NCBI GenBank assembly: GCA_012728465.1
Contig: JAAYFB010000234.1
Location: forward strand, 1 to 6,460
DNA: 6,460 bases
Source: Proteiniphilum sp.
GTDB taxonomy: Bacteria; Bacteroidota; Bacteroidia; Bacteroidales; Dysgonomonadaceae
Direction of reading: 5' to 3'
Positions 1 through 6,460 of the stretch are shown piece after piece. The position numbers were made by a program, and so were the translations under genes. How positions within the stretch are numbered: position 1 is the first letter of the stretch; each line of letters starts with the position of its first letter. The notes under the pieces were generated by a model. The model made no database searches and was not told the origin of the DNA. It saw only the letters and a program-made list of their open reading frames with translations.

Positions 1-2196
1 ATCAGTCATGTAAAACACAAGTGTGCCACCCGACATAATATCCTTGTAGGTAATATATTTATCGGTAAGTGGTTTGCCGTTTAGCTCTACTTTTTCAACA
101 TACATGTTCTTATCCGAAAGGTTGTTTGCTACCATGGTGAAATGTTTGCCATTGCTTACATTTATCTTAGCACCCTCAATTTGTGGTGCACCAATAACAA
201 ACTCGCCACTTACGGGGTTCATCGGGTAGAAGCCCATAGCTGAAAACATATACCATGCTGACATCTGCCCACAGTCGTCGTTACCGATAAGTCCGTCAGG
301 TTTGTTTTTGTAGAAGTCAGTAGTTATTTGACGAATCAATCGCTGAGTATCTTTTGGTCTGTCAAGATATGAGTATATATATGCAATGTGGTGGCTAGGT
401 TCGTTACCATGAGCATATTGACCAATAAGTCCAGTTACGTCTGCAAGTTTACCAGTAGTTTCCTGCTCAGTGTTGAAGAAGTAGTCAAGCAATTCACCTG
501 CTGCCTCTTTGCCTCCAAGAGTCTCTATAAGTCCACCCACGTCTTGCATCACGTGCCAAGTGTATTGTAGGGCATTACCCTCGGTGTAGTGTCCACCAAT
601 GCTAGAGTCAGCATGAGCCAGCTCATATGGATCGAATGGTGAAAGCCACTCGCCGTTCGAGTCTTTTGGTCTCATCGACTTTGATTCTGCATCGTATAGA
701 TTTTTGTAGTAGTTAGAGCGTTTCATGAAGAACTCGTAGTCATCCATCTTGCCCAACTCCTTAGCCATAAGTGCAGCGCAGTAGTCATCAAAACCACACT
801 CTAAGGTGCGAGATACTGATTCTACTTTTATCAAATCATATGGGTAGTATCCATATTTGTCATACACCTCCCAATCTGATTTGTAATGCTTACTCTCTGT
901 GATTGATTTTTTGATTTCATTGTAAGCTCGTTCAGCATCAAAGCCTGTTGTGCCGTTGAGGTAAGCTCCCACAATCATAGGAATGGAGTGGTTGCCAATC
1001 ATCGTGTAGGTCTCTTGTCCCCAAAGCGACCAAATGGGTAGATGTCCTTTTTGTTCGCTATAGTCAAGCATCGAGTTTACAAAGTTTGGGATAAGTTCTG
1101 GTGACAACAATGTGTACATCGGAAATCCAGCACGGAATATATCCCATTGTGACCATGTAGAGTAATATTTTCCTGATTCAGATTGCGACACTTCACGACT
1201 GGGCCCAGTATATTTACCATCAACGTCGGCAATGTTGTTAGGCTGAATGTATAGGTGGTACATTGATGTGTAGAAGTTTGTCTTATCATCATTGGTGCCA
1301 TTTATTTGGACACGCGTTAAGTATTTGTTCCACTCATCTTTAGCTTCTTGGCAGGTAGTGCTAAAATCCCAGTGATTTACTTCGGCAGCAAGGTTGGCTT
1401 TTGCACCATCTACACTTGCAGAGGACATTCCAATTTTCATGTTCACCGTTTCGGTATCACCCATATCGAATGATATGATGTATCTGTCCGATTTTTCAAG
1501 TTTGCTTTGCGGTTCAAGTTTTTTGGTTACTTTGAAAGGCTTGTCAAATTCTATTACGTAGTAATAAACTCGGTTTACCCATTCGGTGCGGCGTGTGTAT
1601 CCTGAAATTATTTTATCACTTTCGAACGTCACTTCATTATCTAGTACATGCGTATGTATACGCGCATCTTGCCACACAAGTCCACTCTGAAAGTCTATCA
1701 AAAGGTTTGCTGTTTCATTCTTCGAATATGTATATTTGTGAAAAGCCACGTGAGCCGATGCTGTAATCTCTGCTTTAACATTGTTGTCCGCAAGCTCCAC
1801 TGTGTAGTATCCTGGGCTAGCTTTCTCTGTTGACTTATCAAAATGACTATCAAGGTTGTCTCTCACCTCGCCTGCAAATGGTTGAACTAGTAGGTCACCT
1901 AAGTCAACACATCCAGTTCCATTAAGTCTATTCTGAGTGAATCCTTGTATTAGTGAATCCTCATAAAAGTATCCTGAACAATATGCCCACGAAAAGTTAC
2001 CCGTTTGTGGACCTGTTTGTATCATTCCCAATGGGTATGTAGCTCCAGGGAATGTGTGTCCAGTAAATGCAGTTCCAATAAATGGATTGACATATTGTGT
2101 CAAGTCATTCTCATCTATAAAAAGTGAATTGCTCCCTTTTTGTGTGCACGAGAGTGTTAATAAAATAGTTGCGAGCAGTAAAACTGATTTCTTCAT
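1..2196 (-). CDS. GH92 family exo-alpha-mannosidase, lipoprotein (3' end cut by window edge)
   Basis: Glycoside hydrolase family 92: calcium-dependent, inverting exo-alpha-mannosidases, usually periplasmic or cell-surface in Bacteroidota. The frame is open for 732 codons from the ATG at 2196 to the window edge. The final visible residues (GGTLVFYMTD) resemble the usual C-terminal end, so probably only a few tens of codons are missing. Visible motifs: lipoprotein-type signal with Cys17 (LLTLSC); QYVNPFIGT at 34-42; HTFPGATYPLGM at 47-58; TEGNALQYTW at 538-547, whose Glu539 fits the general acid; HGNEPSHH at 596-603; and GNDDCGQMSAW at 638-648, which should supply the aspartate base and metal-site residues. 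The acid is Glu, not the Gln reported in mannose-phosphate-uncapping GH92 members, so ordinary mannosidase action is expected. Linkage preference cannot be read from sequence. No acidic lipoprotein surface-export signal follows Cys17 (TQKGSNS), which favours a periplasmic location. It lies 36 nt after the deacetylase gene, so is likely co-transcribed. Confidence 0.95.
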   Translation of the reverse strand, partial: MKKSVLLLATILLTLSCTQKGSNSLFIDENDLTQYVNPFIGTAFTGHTFPGATYPLGMIQTGPQTGNFSWAYCSGYFYEDSLIQGFTQNRLNGTGCVDLGDLLVQPFAGEVRDNLDSHFDKSTEKASPGYYTVELADNNVKAEITASAHVAFHKYTYSKNETANLLIDFQSGLVWQDARIHTHVLDNEVTFESDKIISGYTRRTEWVNRVYYYVIEFDKPFKVTKKLEPQSKLEKSDRYIISFDMGDTETVNMKIGMSSASVDGAKANLAAEVNHWDFSTTCQEAKDEWNKYLTRVQINGTNDDKTNFYTSMYHLYIQPNNIADVDGKYTGPSREVSQSESGKYYSTWSQWDIFRAGFPMYTLLSPELIPNFVNSMLDYSEQKGHLPIWSLWGQETYTMIGNHSIPMIVGAYLNGTTGFDAERAYNEIKKSITESKHYKSDWEVYDKYGYYPYDLIKVESVSRTLECGFDDYCAALMAKELGKMDDYEFFMKRSNYYKNLYDAESKSMRPKDSNGEWLSPFDPYELAHADSSIGGHYTEGNALQYTWHVMQDVGGLIETLGGKEAAGELLDYFFNTEQETTGKLADVTGLIGQYAHGNEPSHHIAYIYSYLDRPKDTQRLIRQITTDFYKNKPDGLIGNDDCGQMSAWYMFSAMGFYPMNPVSGEFVIGAPQIEGAKINVSNGKHFTMVANNLSDKNMYVEKVELNGKPLTDKYITYKDIMSGGTLVFYMTD
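2146..2196 (-). other. Lipoprotein signal peptide of the GH92 enzyme
   Basis: Residues 1-17 are a short basic start (MKK), a hydrophobic core (VLLLATILL) and TLSC, with Cys17 as the predicted lipidated residue. The -3 position is Thr instead of the preferred Leu, so this is a relaxed lipobox of the kind tolerated in Bacteroidota. The following TQKGSNS lacks the acidic run that directs lipoproteins to the cell surface in this phylum. Confidence 0.75.
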
Positions 2197-2232
2197 CTTG
2201 CTAAATATAAATATGAAAGTTGTTTTTGATTT

Positions 2233-2910
2233 TTAAAAAATTGCCACACTGCTTCTTTTTTCATTAGCAGTCGATTTTGCAATCGCGTTGTCTATTCCAA
2301 TCGTTTTGAAGCTGTAACCCTCGCTCAATAGCCATTCTATTGATTTGGGGAGGGCATACCTCAGATTGTTTTCCGCTTTCAGTGAATCGTGAAAGACTAT
2401 GATGGAGCCATCTCTTGTGTATCTCTTCACATTATTATATACTTGCTCTGGTTTCATCCATTTGCTATAGTCGCGAGTGACGACATCCCACATTATTATA
2501 TGGTAGCCTTCCTTTTGTAAATCTCTACACTGCCTGTAGCGCATGTGCCCATGTGGTGGTCGAAATAATTTAGAGTTGATATACTCTTTAGCTAAATTGG
2601 CATTGTTGATAAAATGCTCGTTGTTGTGTTGCCATCCTTGTAGATGATTAAATGTGTGATTGCCTATTTGGTGACCATTGTCGGTAACCAACTTAAATAT
2701 TTCTGGGTACTTTCGCACATTGTCGCCCACACAAAAAAAAGTGGCTTTGATTTCGAATTGGTTTAATATATCCAATACCCAAGGGGTTACCTCGGGTATT
2801 GGTCCGTCGTCAAACGTTAAGTAAATTGTTTTTTCTCCTTCGTTTTTTATTCTCCACCGAGCTCCAGGAAATAGAGCTCGGTAGAGCAGTGGGGGCTGTT
2901 CGATAATCAT
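2233..2910 (-). CDS. CE4 (NodB-like) polysaccharide deacetylase family protein
   Basis: Carbohydrate esterase family 4 enzymes are metal-dependent and remove N- or O-acetyl groups from sugars. This 225-aa protein is essentially only the NodB domain. Visible motifs: TFDDGP at 32-37 (Asp34 catalytic base, Asp35 metal ligand); HTFNH at 85-89 (His85 and His89 metal ligands); RPPHG at 117-121 (motif 3, usually RxPxG); WDVVTRDYSKW at 141-151 in place of the usual motif 4; and VFHDS at 172-176 (His174, motif 5). The core catalytic set is therefore present. There is no signal peptide or membrane anchor at the N-terminus (MIIEQPPLLYRALFPG), so the protein is predicted cytoplasmic or peripherally membrane-associated, unlike secreted peptidoglycan or chitin deacetylases. 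The ATG at 2910 is chosen because no better in-frame start lies upstream and it begins 25 nt after the preceding stop. The substrate is unknown; the neighbours suggest a glycan or lipid-linked sugar intermediate. Confidence 0.93.
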   Translation of the reverse strand: MIIEQPPLLYRALFPGARWRIKNEGEKTIYLTFDDGPIPEVTPWVLDILNQFEIKATFFCVGDNVRKYPEIFKLVTDNGHQIGNHTFNHLQGWQHNNEHFINNANLAKEYINSKLFRPPHGHMRYRQCRDLQKEGYHIIMWDVVTRDYSKWMKPEQVYNNVKRYTRDGSIIVFHDSLKAENNLRYALPKSIEWLLSEGYSFKTIGIDNAIAKSTANEKRSSVAIF

Positions 2911-2935
2911 GCTTTGCTTGTTGATGCCATTAAAG

Positions 2936-5900
2936 TTATTCGCCTTGAAGTGCTCTGCTGTATTGCTCGAACAATTTTGGGCTAAATTGTTGCATCATGT
3001 GAAGTGTTTGTTGAAGCTGGCTATCTGCATTACCTTTCATTATTGAATCGGTACTGTTTCTGTAGAATACTCTGACAGAGCTGTTAGCAATTTCTTTCAC
3101 AATTTCGTCACCTAGTTGCGTGGCTCCAATCATATAGTATGCTTGTGCACGTTCAAGAAGCTCCTCGCTGTTAGATTGATATTTGTCTAAATCAAAGTCT
3201 TGATAAACAGACGTTATTGTTAGAAGTGATTGAATGTTGTAAAACACATCAATTAATGTACTACTCAATTGTTTTGGAGATAATCTATCATACCAATCAA
3301 GATTGGATTTTACTCTGTCTTCAATTTCTGTAATTAGCTTTTCACCTTTTTCGTTTGCTCCAATGTGGTAATAAGCACGTGCGAACATTATTCCATCAGT
3401 GCCGTATTCTACAGCACTTGCAGGCATCACAGTTGTGGCTTTATCTAGTGCCGCTAGTGCTTTATCATTATTGCCTTCGTTGATAAGGGCCTCAATTAAC
3501 TGATTGAAGTATAATCTGAAAGTAGTTATCATTCTTCGACTAGTCTCGTCAAGATATAGGTTAGGGTTCTCTTCGAGACCACCCCAACGGAACTTATTCA
3601 TTAAATTGTCGTAAGCCTTTTCGGTGTTTACTCCACCACTTAGTGGTGTGCCGGGCACTACTTGATATGCCAAACCAGTCAACGAGAAGTTGTTTGTATT
3701 CTGTAGGTTGAGGTATAAGTTTCTATCTACAGTTGTTGCAAAGTAAATTGGACGCTTCCAGTTGTCATCATTTATGTTTGATAATAAGTCCATTATCATC
3801 AATTCCTGACGATAAACACGAGACTTATCACCCAAATCGATATACATTTTATCAGATGGTGATGAGTGTAGTGATTTCCAATCAACTTTAGATGTATCTA
3901 CATCCAAGTAAAGCTTATTTGATGGAATTATTTGCACATTGTCTGTATTAAAAGGATTAGCTGGAAGGTATTTGCCTGTACGCAAATTCTCCATCACATA
4001 CTTTAATGATACATTGTCTTTAAACTCGTTTGCATCAAAATACTGACTGTAACTTACCGAAGGTATTTTGTTTTGTTGTAGCACTTCCACTATTTCGTCT
4101 TTAGTCAATATAAGTGCTATCGAACCAGCATCACCTGAATATTTGTCTCTATCCCAGTGTATTGGAAGTGGAGTAGATTCGTACGATTGATTAAGCATTT
4201 GATCTACGTACCACTCTGTTTGCATAAAGCTCAGGTTGGTTACTCGTACGTCGGTACGGAATCCTTCAGTTTCTTGCACATACCAAAGCGGGTAAGTATC
4301 GTTGTCGCCATTTGTGAATAGTATGGCATTTGGCTCCACGCAGCTCAAATAGTTCATACCTGTATCTCTGGCAAGGGTGCGTCCCGAACGATCATGATCG
4401 TCCCAGTTTTGAGATGCCATTTGTATTGGCACTATCAATGCAATTAGTGATACGACCGTGGCTGTTAGAGTAGTATTTTTAATATACTTTCTTAAATATC
4501 TGCTGATACCTGCCACACCAATTCCAGTCCATATTGCAAATGCGTAGAATGAACCTGCATATGCATAATCTCTTTCACGAGGTTCATATGGTGTTTGGTT
4601 TAGGTATAGCACAATGGCCAAGCCTGTCATGAAGAATAGTAGGAACACTATTGAGAAGCTTTGCTTTCCTTTTTTGCGTAGGTTTAACTGATATGCTATT
4701 CCAATGATGCCTAAAATAAGGGGTAGCATGTAGTATTTGTTGCGACCTTTATTATCTGCAATCTCTGGGGCAATGTTGTCTTGTGGCCCCATGCCTAACA
4801 CGTGCTCGTCAATAAAGCCAATTCCTGTTATCCAATTACCTTTTGTCATTCCACCATCAGACTGAATATCATTTTGGCGTCCTGAGAAGTTCCACATGAA
4901 GTATCTCCAGTACATGAAGTTCATTTGGTAGTTTACTAAGAACTTTAGATTATCGAAGAGAGTGGGTGTGATATTTCTATCCACGTTTGCCCAATTCTCA
5001 TACCCTTGCATATGACCTCTATAAGCAGGTGATGCAGGGTGAGAGTGCATTCGAGGGAAGAGCATTGTGTTAGTGAATTTATATTTGGGGCTCTTTGTGG
5101 CAATATATTCGTCTTTTTGGTTTTCTGATGTTTTCACAACTCTGCTATAGGATGTTTTCTCGCCAGATGTTACTGCACGTCCTTCCGCATCGCGTTCCAC
5201 TTGCGAAGTGTAAGTTGTGCCATGTATTAGTGGTGTTTCGCCATATTGCTCGCGGTTGAGGTAACTGCCTAATGAAAATACATCCTCTGGAGAGTTTAAG
5301 TCCAATGGAGGATTTGCCGAAGAACGAATAGGTATTAATGCATATGCTGAGAAGCCGATAAGAATTACAAATAAGCTAGAAGTTGCTAAATTAATAAACT
5401 TAATGTTTACAATATTCCTTCTAAATACAAGATAAAGAGTAGAGCCCATTAATACTGCCCATAGCCATACGCTACTTCCGATAAATAATATTCCCGTAAG
5501 TGCAATGCTAAGCACAAATGCTATACGTGCTCTTTTTAGGTTTCCTTTTTCTGATAATGTTTCAAGAATTGCCCATAGAAGTGCAACAACTAGTGCAACA
5601 AGGTACACAATCACACCACTATTATATGACATGCCTAGTGTATTGACGAAGAACAGCTCGAACCATCCACCAATTTTTGTGAAACCAGGTATAACTCCAA
5701 ACATTAATACTGCGATTACTCCAAATGAAAGAACTAATGCAAGCAGTCCGCTTTTCCAGTTAGGATTGCTATTTTTTTTGTAATAATACACCATCACTAT
5801 TGCAGGGATAGCCAAAAGGTTCAGCAAGTGTACTCCGATTGATAAGCCCATAACGTAAGCAATAAGTACAATCCACTTATCTGAATCTGATTTGTGTGAG

Positions 5901-6403
5901 TTATCTTCCCATTTCAGTATTAGCCAAAATACTAGTGCCGTTAGCATAGATGAGAAGGCATAAACTTCACCCTCTACAGCCGAGAACCAAAACGTGTCGG
6001 AGAATGTATATATTAATGATCCTACCAATCCACTTCCGATAACGATGATGATTTGCCCAAGTGTTAATTCCTCTTTTCCTTCGCCTACCACTAGTTTCCG
6101 TGTTAGGTGAGTGATGGTCCAAAATAGGAATAGTATTGTAAATGCACTTAAAAGTGCCGACATACTATTAATCATTAGTGCTACCTGACCAGGATCGTTA
6201 GTAAACTGGCTAAATAGATTTCCTAAAAGCATGAATATTGGTGCACCAGGAGGGTGGCCTACTTCAAGCTTATACGCTGCAGAAATGAATTCTCCACAGT
6301 CCCAAAAGCTTGCAGATGACTCTATCGTAAGTAAATAAACTATTGCTGCTATTACAAAGACAGTCCAACCAGAAATGTTGTTGATAAGTTTGTATCTTTT
6401 CAT
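2936..6403 (-). CDS. DUF2723 family polytopic membrane protein, putative GT-C protein O-mannosyltransferase (TMEM260-like)
   Basis: DUF2723 is the family of human TMEM260, a protein O-mannosyltransferase (CAZy GT117, from memory). Numbering is from the ATG at 6403 (1155 aa). The N-terminal half has about 15 hydrophobic segments: roughly 13-27, 74-100, 116-134, 142-165, a probable pair in 177-208, 218-238, 264-283, 294-309, 311-327, 338-357, then 558-575, 582-601, 615-634 and 645-662. Basic residues in alternate loops place the N-terminus inside and the C-terminus outside. The first outer loop holds FWDCGEF (Asp35, Glu38) and HPPGAP (50-55), as expected for a GT-C active site; AVEGEVYA (142-149), a roughly 200-aa outer loop at 358-557, and EPRERDYA (607-614) follow. 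The remaining roughly 490 residues should be periplasmic, with NGDNDTYPLWY near 698-708 and TPR-like helices from about 960. A TTG four codons upstream (6415) is in frame; ATG is preferred. It is the first gene of the operon. Donor and acceptor are unproven. Confidence 0.93.
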   Translation of the reverse strand: MKRYKLINNISGWTVFVIAAIVYLLTIESSASFWDCGEFISAAYKLEVGHPPGAPIFMLLGNLFSQFTNDPGQVALMINSMSALLSAFTILFLFWTITHLTRKLVVGEGKEELTLGQIIIVIGSGLVGSLIYTFSDTFWFSAVEGEVYAFSSMLTALVFWLILKWEDNSHKSDSDKWIVLIAYVMGLSIGVHLLNLLAIPAIVMVYYYKKNSNPNWKSGLLALVLSFGVIAVLMFGVIPGFTKIGGWFELFFVNTLGMSYNSGVIVYLVALVVALLWAILETLSEKGNLKRARIAFVLSIALTGILFIGSSVWLWAVLMGSTLYLVFRRNIVNIKFINLATSSLFVILIGFSAYALIPIRSSANPPLDLNSPEDVFSLGSYLNREQYGETPLIHGTTYTSQVERDAEGRAVTSGEKTSYSRVVKTSENQKDEYIATKSPKYKFTNTMLFPRMHSHPASPAYRGHMQGYENWANVDRNITPTLFDNLKFLVNYQMNFMYWRYFMWNFSGRQNDIQSDGGMTKGNWITGIGFIDEHVLGMGPQDNIAPEIADNKGRNKYYMLPLILGIIGIAYQLNLRKKGKQSFSIVFLLFFMTGLAIVLYLNQTPYEPRERDYAYAGSFYAFAIWTGIGVAGISRYLRKYIKNTTLTATVVSLIALIVPIQMASQNWDDHDRSGRTLARDTGMNYLSCVEPNAILFTNGDNDTYPLWYVQETEGFRTDVRVTNLSFMQTEWYVDQMLNQSYESTPLPIHWDRDKYSGDAGSIALILTKDEIVEVLQQNKIPSVSYSQYFDANEFKDNVSLKYVMENLRTGKYLPANPFNTDNVQIIPSNKLYLDVDTSKVDWKSLHSSPSDKMYIDLGDKSRVYRQELMIMDLLSNINDDNWKRPIYFATTVDRNLYLNLQNTNNFSLTGLAYQVVPGTPLSGGVNTEKAYDNLMNKFRWGGLEENPNLYLDETSRRMITTFRLYFNQLIEALINEGNNDKALAALDKATTVMPASAVEYGTDGIMFARAYYHIGANEKGEKLITEIEDRVKSNLDWYDRLSPKQLSSTLIDVFYNIQSLLTITSVYQDFDLDKYQSNSEELLERAQAYYMIGATQLGDEIVKEIANSSVRVFYRNSTDSIMKGNADSQLQQTLHMMQQFSPKLFEQYSRALQGE

Positions 6404-6445
6404 TATATGAAACAATAATATTGAATATCAGTATTAATTTAGGGG

Positions 6446-6453
6446 CAAAGATA
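6446..6453 (-). promoter_or_regulatory. Probable Bacteroidota -7 promoter element of the operon
   Basis: Read on the minus strand, this is TATCTTTG, an exact match to the Bacteroidota -7 consensus TAnnTTTG recognised by the primary sigma factor. It would place the transcription start a few bases downstream, around 6438-6441, giving a leader of roughly 35-40 nt before the ATG at 6403. The partner -33 element (TTTG-like, about 19 nt upstream) would fall outside the window and cannot be checked. The leader is AT-rich with no Shine-Dalgarno motif, as is common in this phylum. An 8-base match with four fixed T/G positions can occur by chance; the position just before the first gene is the main support. 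Confidence 0.55.
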
Positions 6454-6460
6454 AGAAAAA

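Larger units (their letters stand above)
1..6453 (-). other. Putative three-gene operon: DUF2723 - CE4 deacetylase - GH92
   Basis: All three genes run on the minus strand with gaps of 25 nt (2911-2935) and 36 nt (2197-2232). Neither gap holds a convincing terminator hairpin or a full promoter, and no Shine-Dalgarno sequence precedes any of the starts. The only good promoter match is ahead of the first gene. Co-transcription is therefore the simplest reading. From memory, the DUF2723 and CE4 pair recurs next to each other in Bacteroidales; whether GH92 is a regular third member is not known to me. The operon may continue past the left edge. Confidence 0.7.

Noticed and set aside
2202..2209. 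TATATTTA on the minus strand just before the GH92 start, resembling a -7 promoter element
   Set aside because: It lacks the final G of TAnnTTTG and sits only 5 nt from the start codon, leaving no room for a transcription start and leader; no clear -33 element is seen.
388..2236. Short plus-strand frames of about 60 codons and one 74-codon minus-strand frame (1077-1301) overlapping the GH92 gene
   Set aside because: The GH92 frame is continuous and motif-rich through all of them; their translations look like no known protein and are rich in Cys, Ser and His typical of off-frame reading.
2225..2240. T-rich and A-rich run at the end of the deacetylase gene as a possible terminator
   Set aside because: There is no GC-rich stem beside it, and the next gene follows after 36 nt in the same direction.
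3634..3648. Inverted repeat CACCACT-T-AGTGGTG
   Set aside because: It is inside the DUF2723 coding region, encodes part of a TPLSGG segment, has a one-base loop and no T-tract, so it is not a credible terminator or operator.
4389..4400. Perfect 12-bp palindrome CGATCATGATCG
   Set aside because: It falls in codons for DDHDR of the DUF2723 protein; a single short palindrome inside a coding region is expected by chance and is not repeated in the window.
5505..5783. Plus-strand open frame of 92 codons inside the DUF2723 gene
   Set aside because: It lies wholly opposite a well-supported conserved coding region, has no recognisable domain and no promoter; it is an antisense shadow.

Overview
The window is most likely from a Bacteroidota genome, probably order Bacteroidales. 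It is AT-rich, has no Shine-Dalgarno motifs before its genes, carries a TAnnTTTG-type promoter element, and encodes three proteins of families typical of that group. All genes lie on the minus strand, so transcription runs from the right end to the left end, and the layout looks like one operon.

In transcription order: (1) a likely promoter at about 6446-6453 with a short AT-rich leader; (2) a large polytopic membrane protein of the DUF2723 family (2936-6403, 1155 aa), with a GT-C-like membrane half and a large predicted periplasmic half ending in TPR-like helices; (3) a 225-aa CE4 (NodB-like) polysaccharide deacetylase without an export signal (2233-2910), 25 nt downstream; (4) a GH92 family alpha-mannosidase lipoprotein (1-2196), 36 nt further on. 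The GH92 gene runs off the left edge and probably lacks only its last few tens of codons. Its frame is open and unbroken for all 732 visible codons.

The three products can be read as one glycan pathway. DUF2723 is the family of human TMEM260, a protein O-mannosyltransferase, so the large membrane protein may transfer a sugar, possibly mannose, to exported proteins in the periplasm. The deacetylase may modify a sugar intermediate on the cytoplasmic side, and the GH92 enzyme would remove alpha-mannose outside the inner membrane. The family calls are secure. The joint pathway is inference. I saw no RNA genes, mobile elements, CRISPR arrays or large repeats, and no intergenic stretch longer than about 60 nt.
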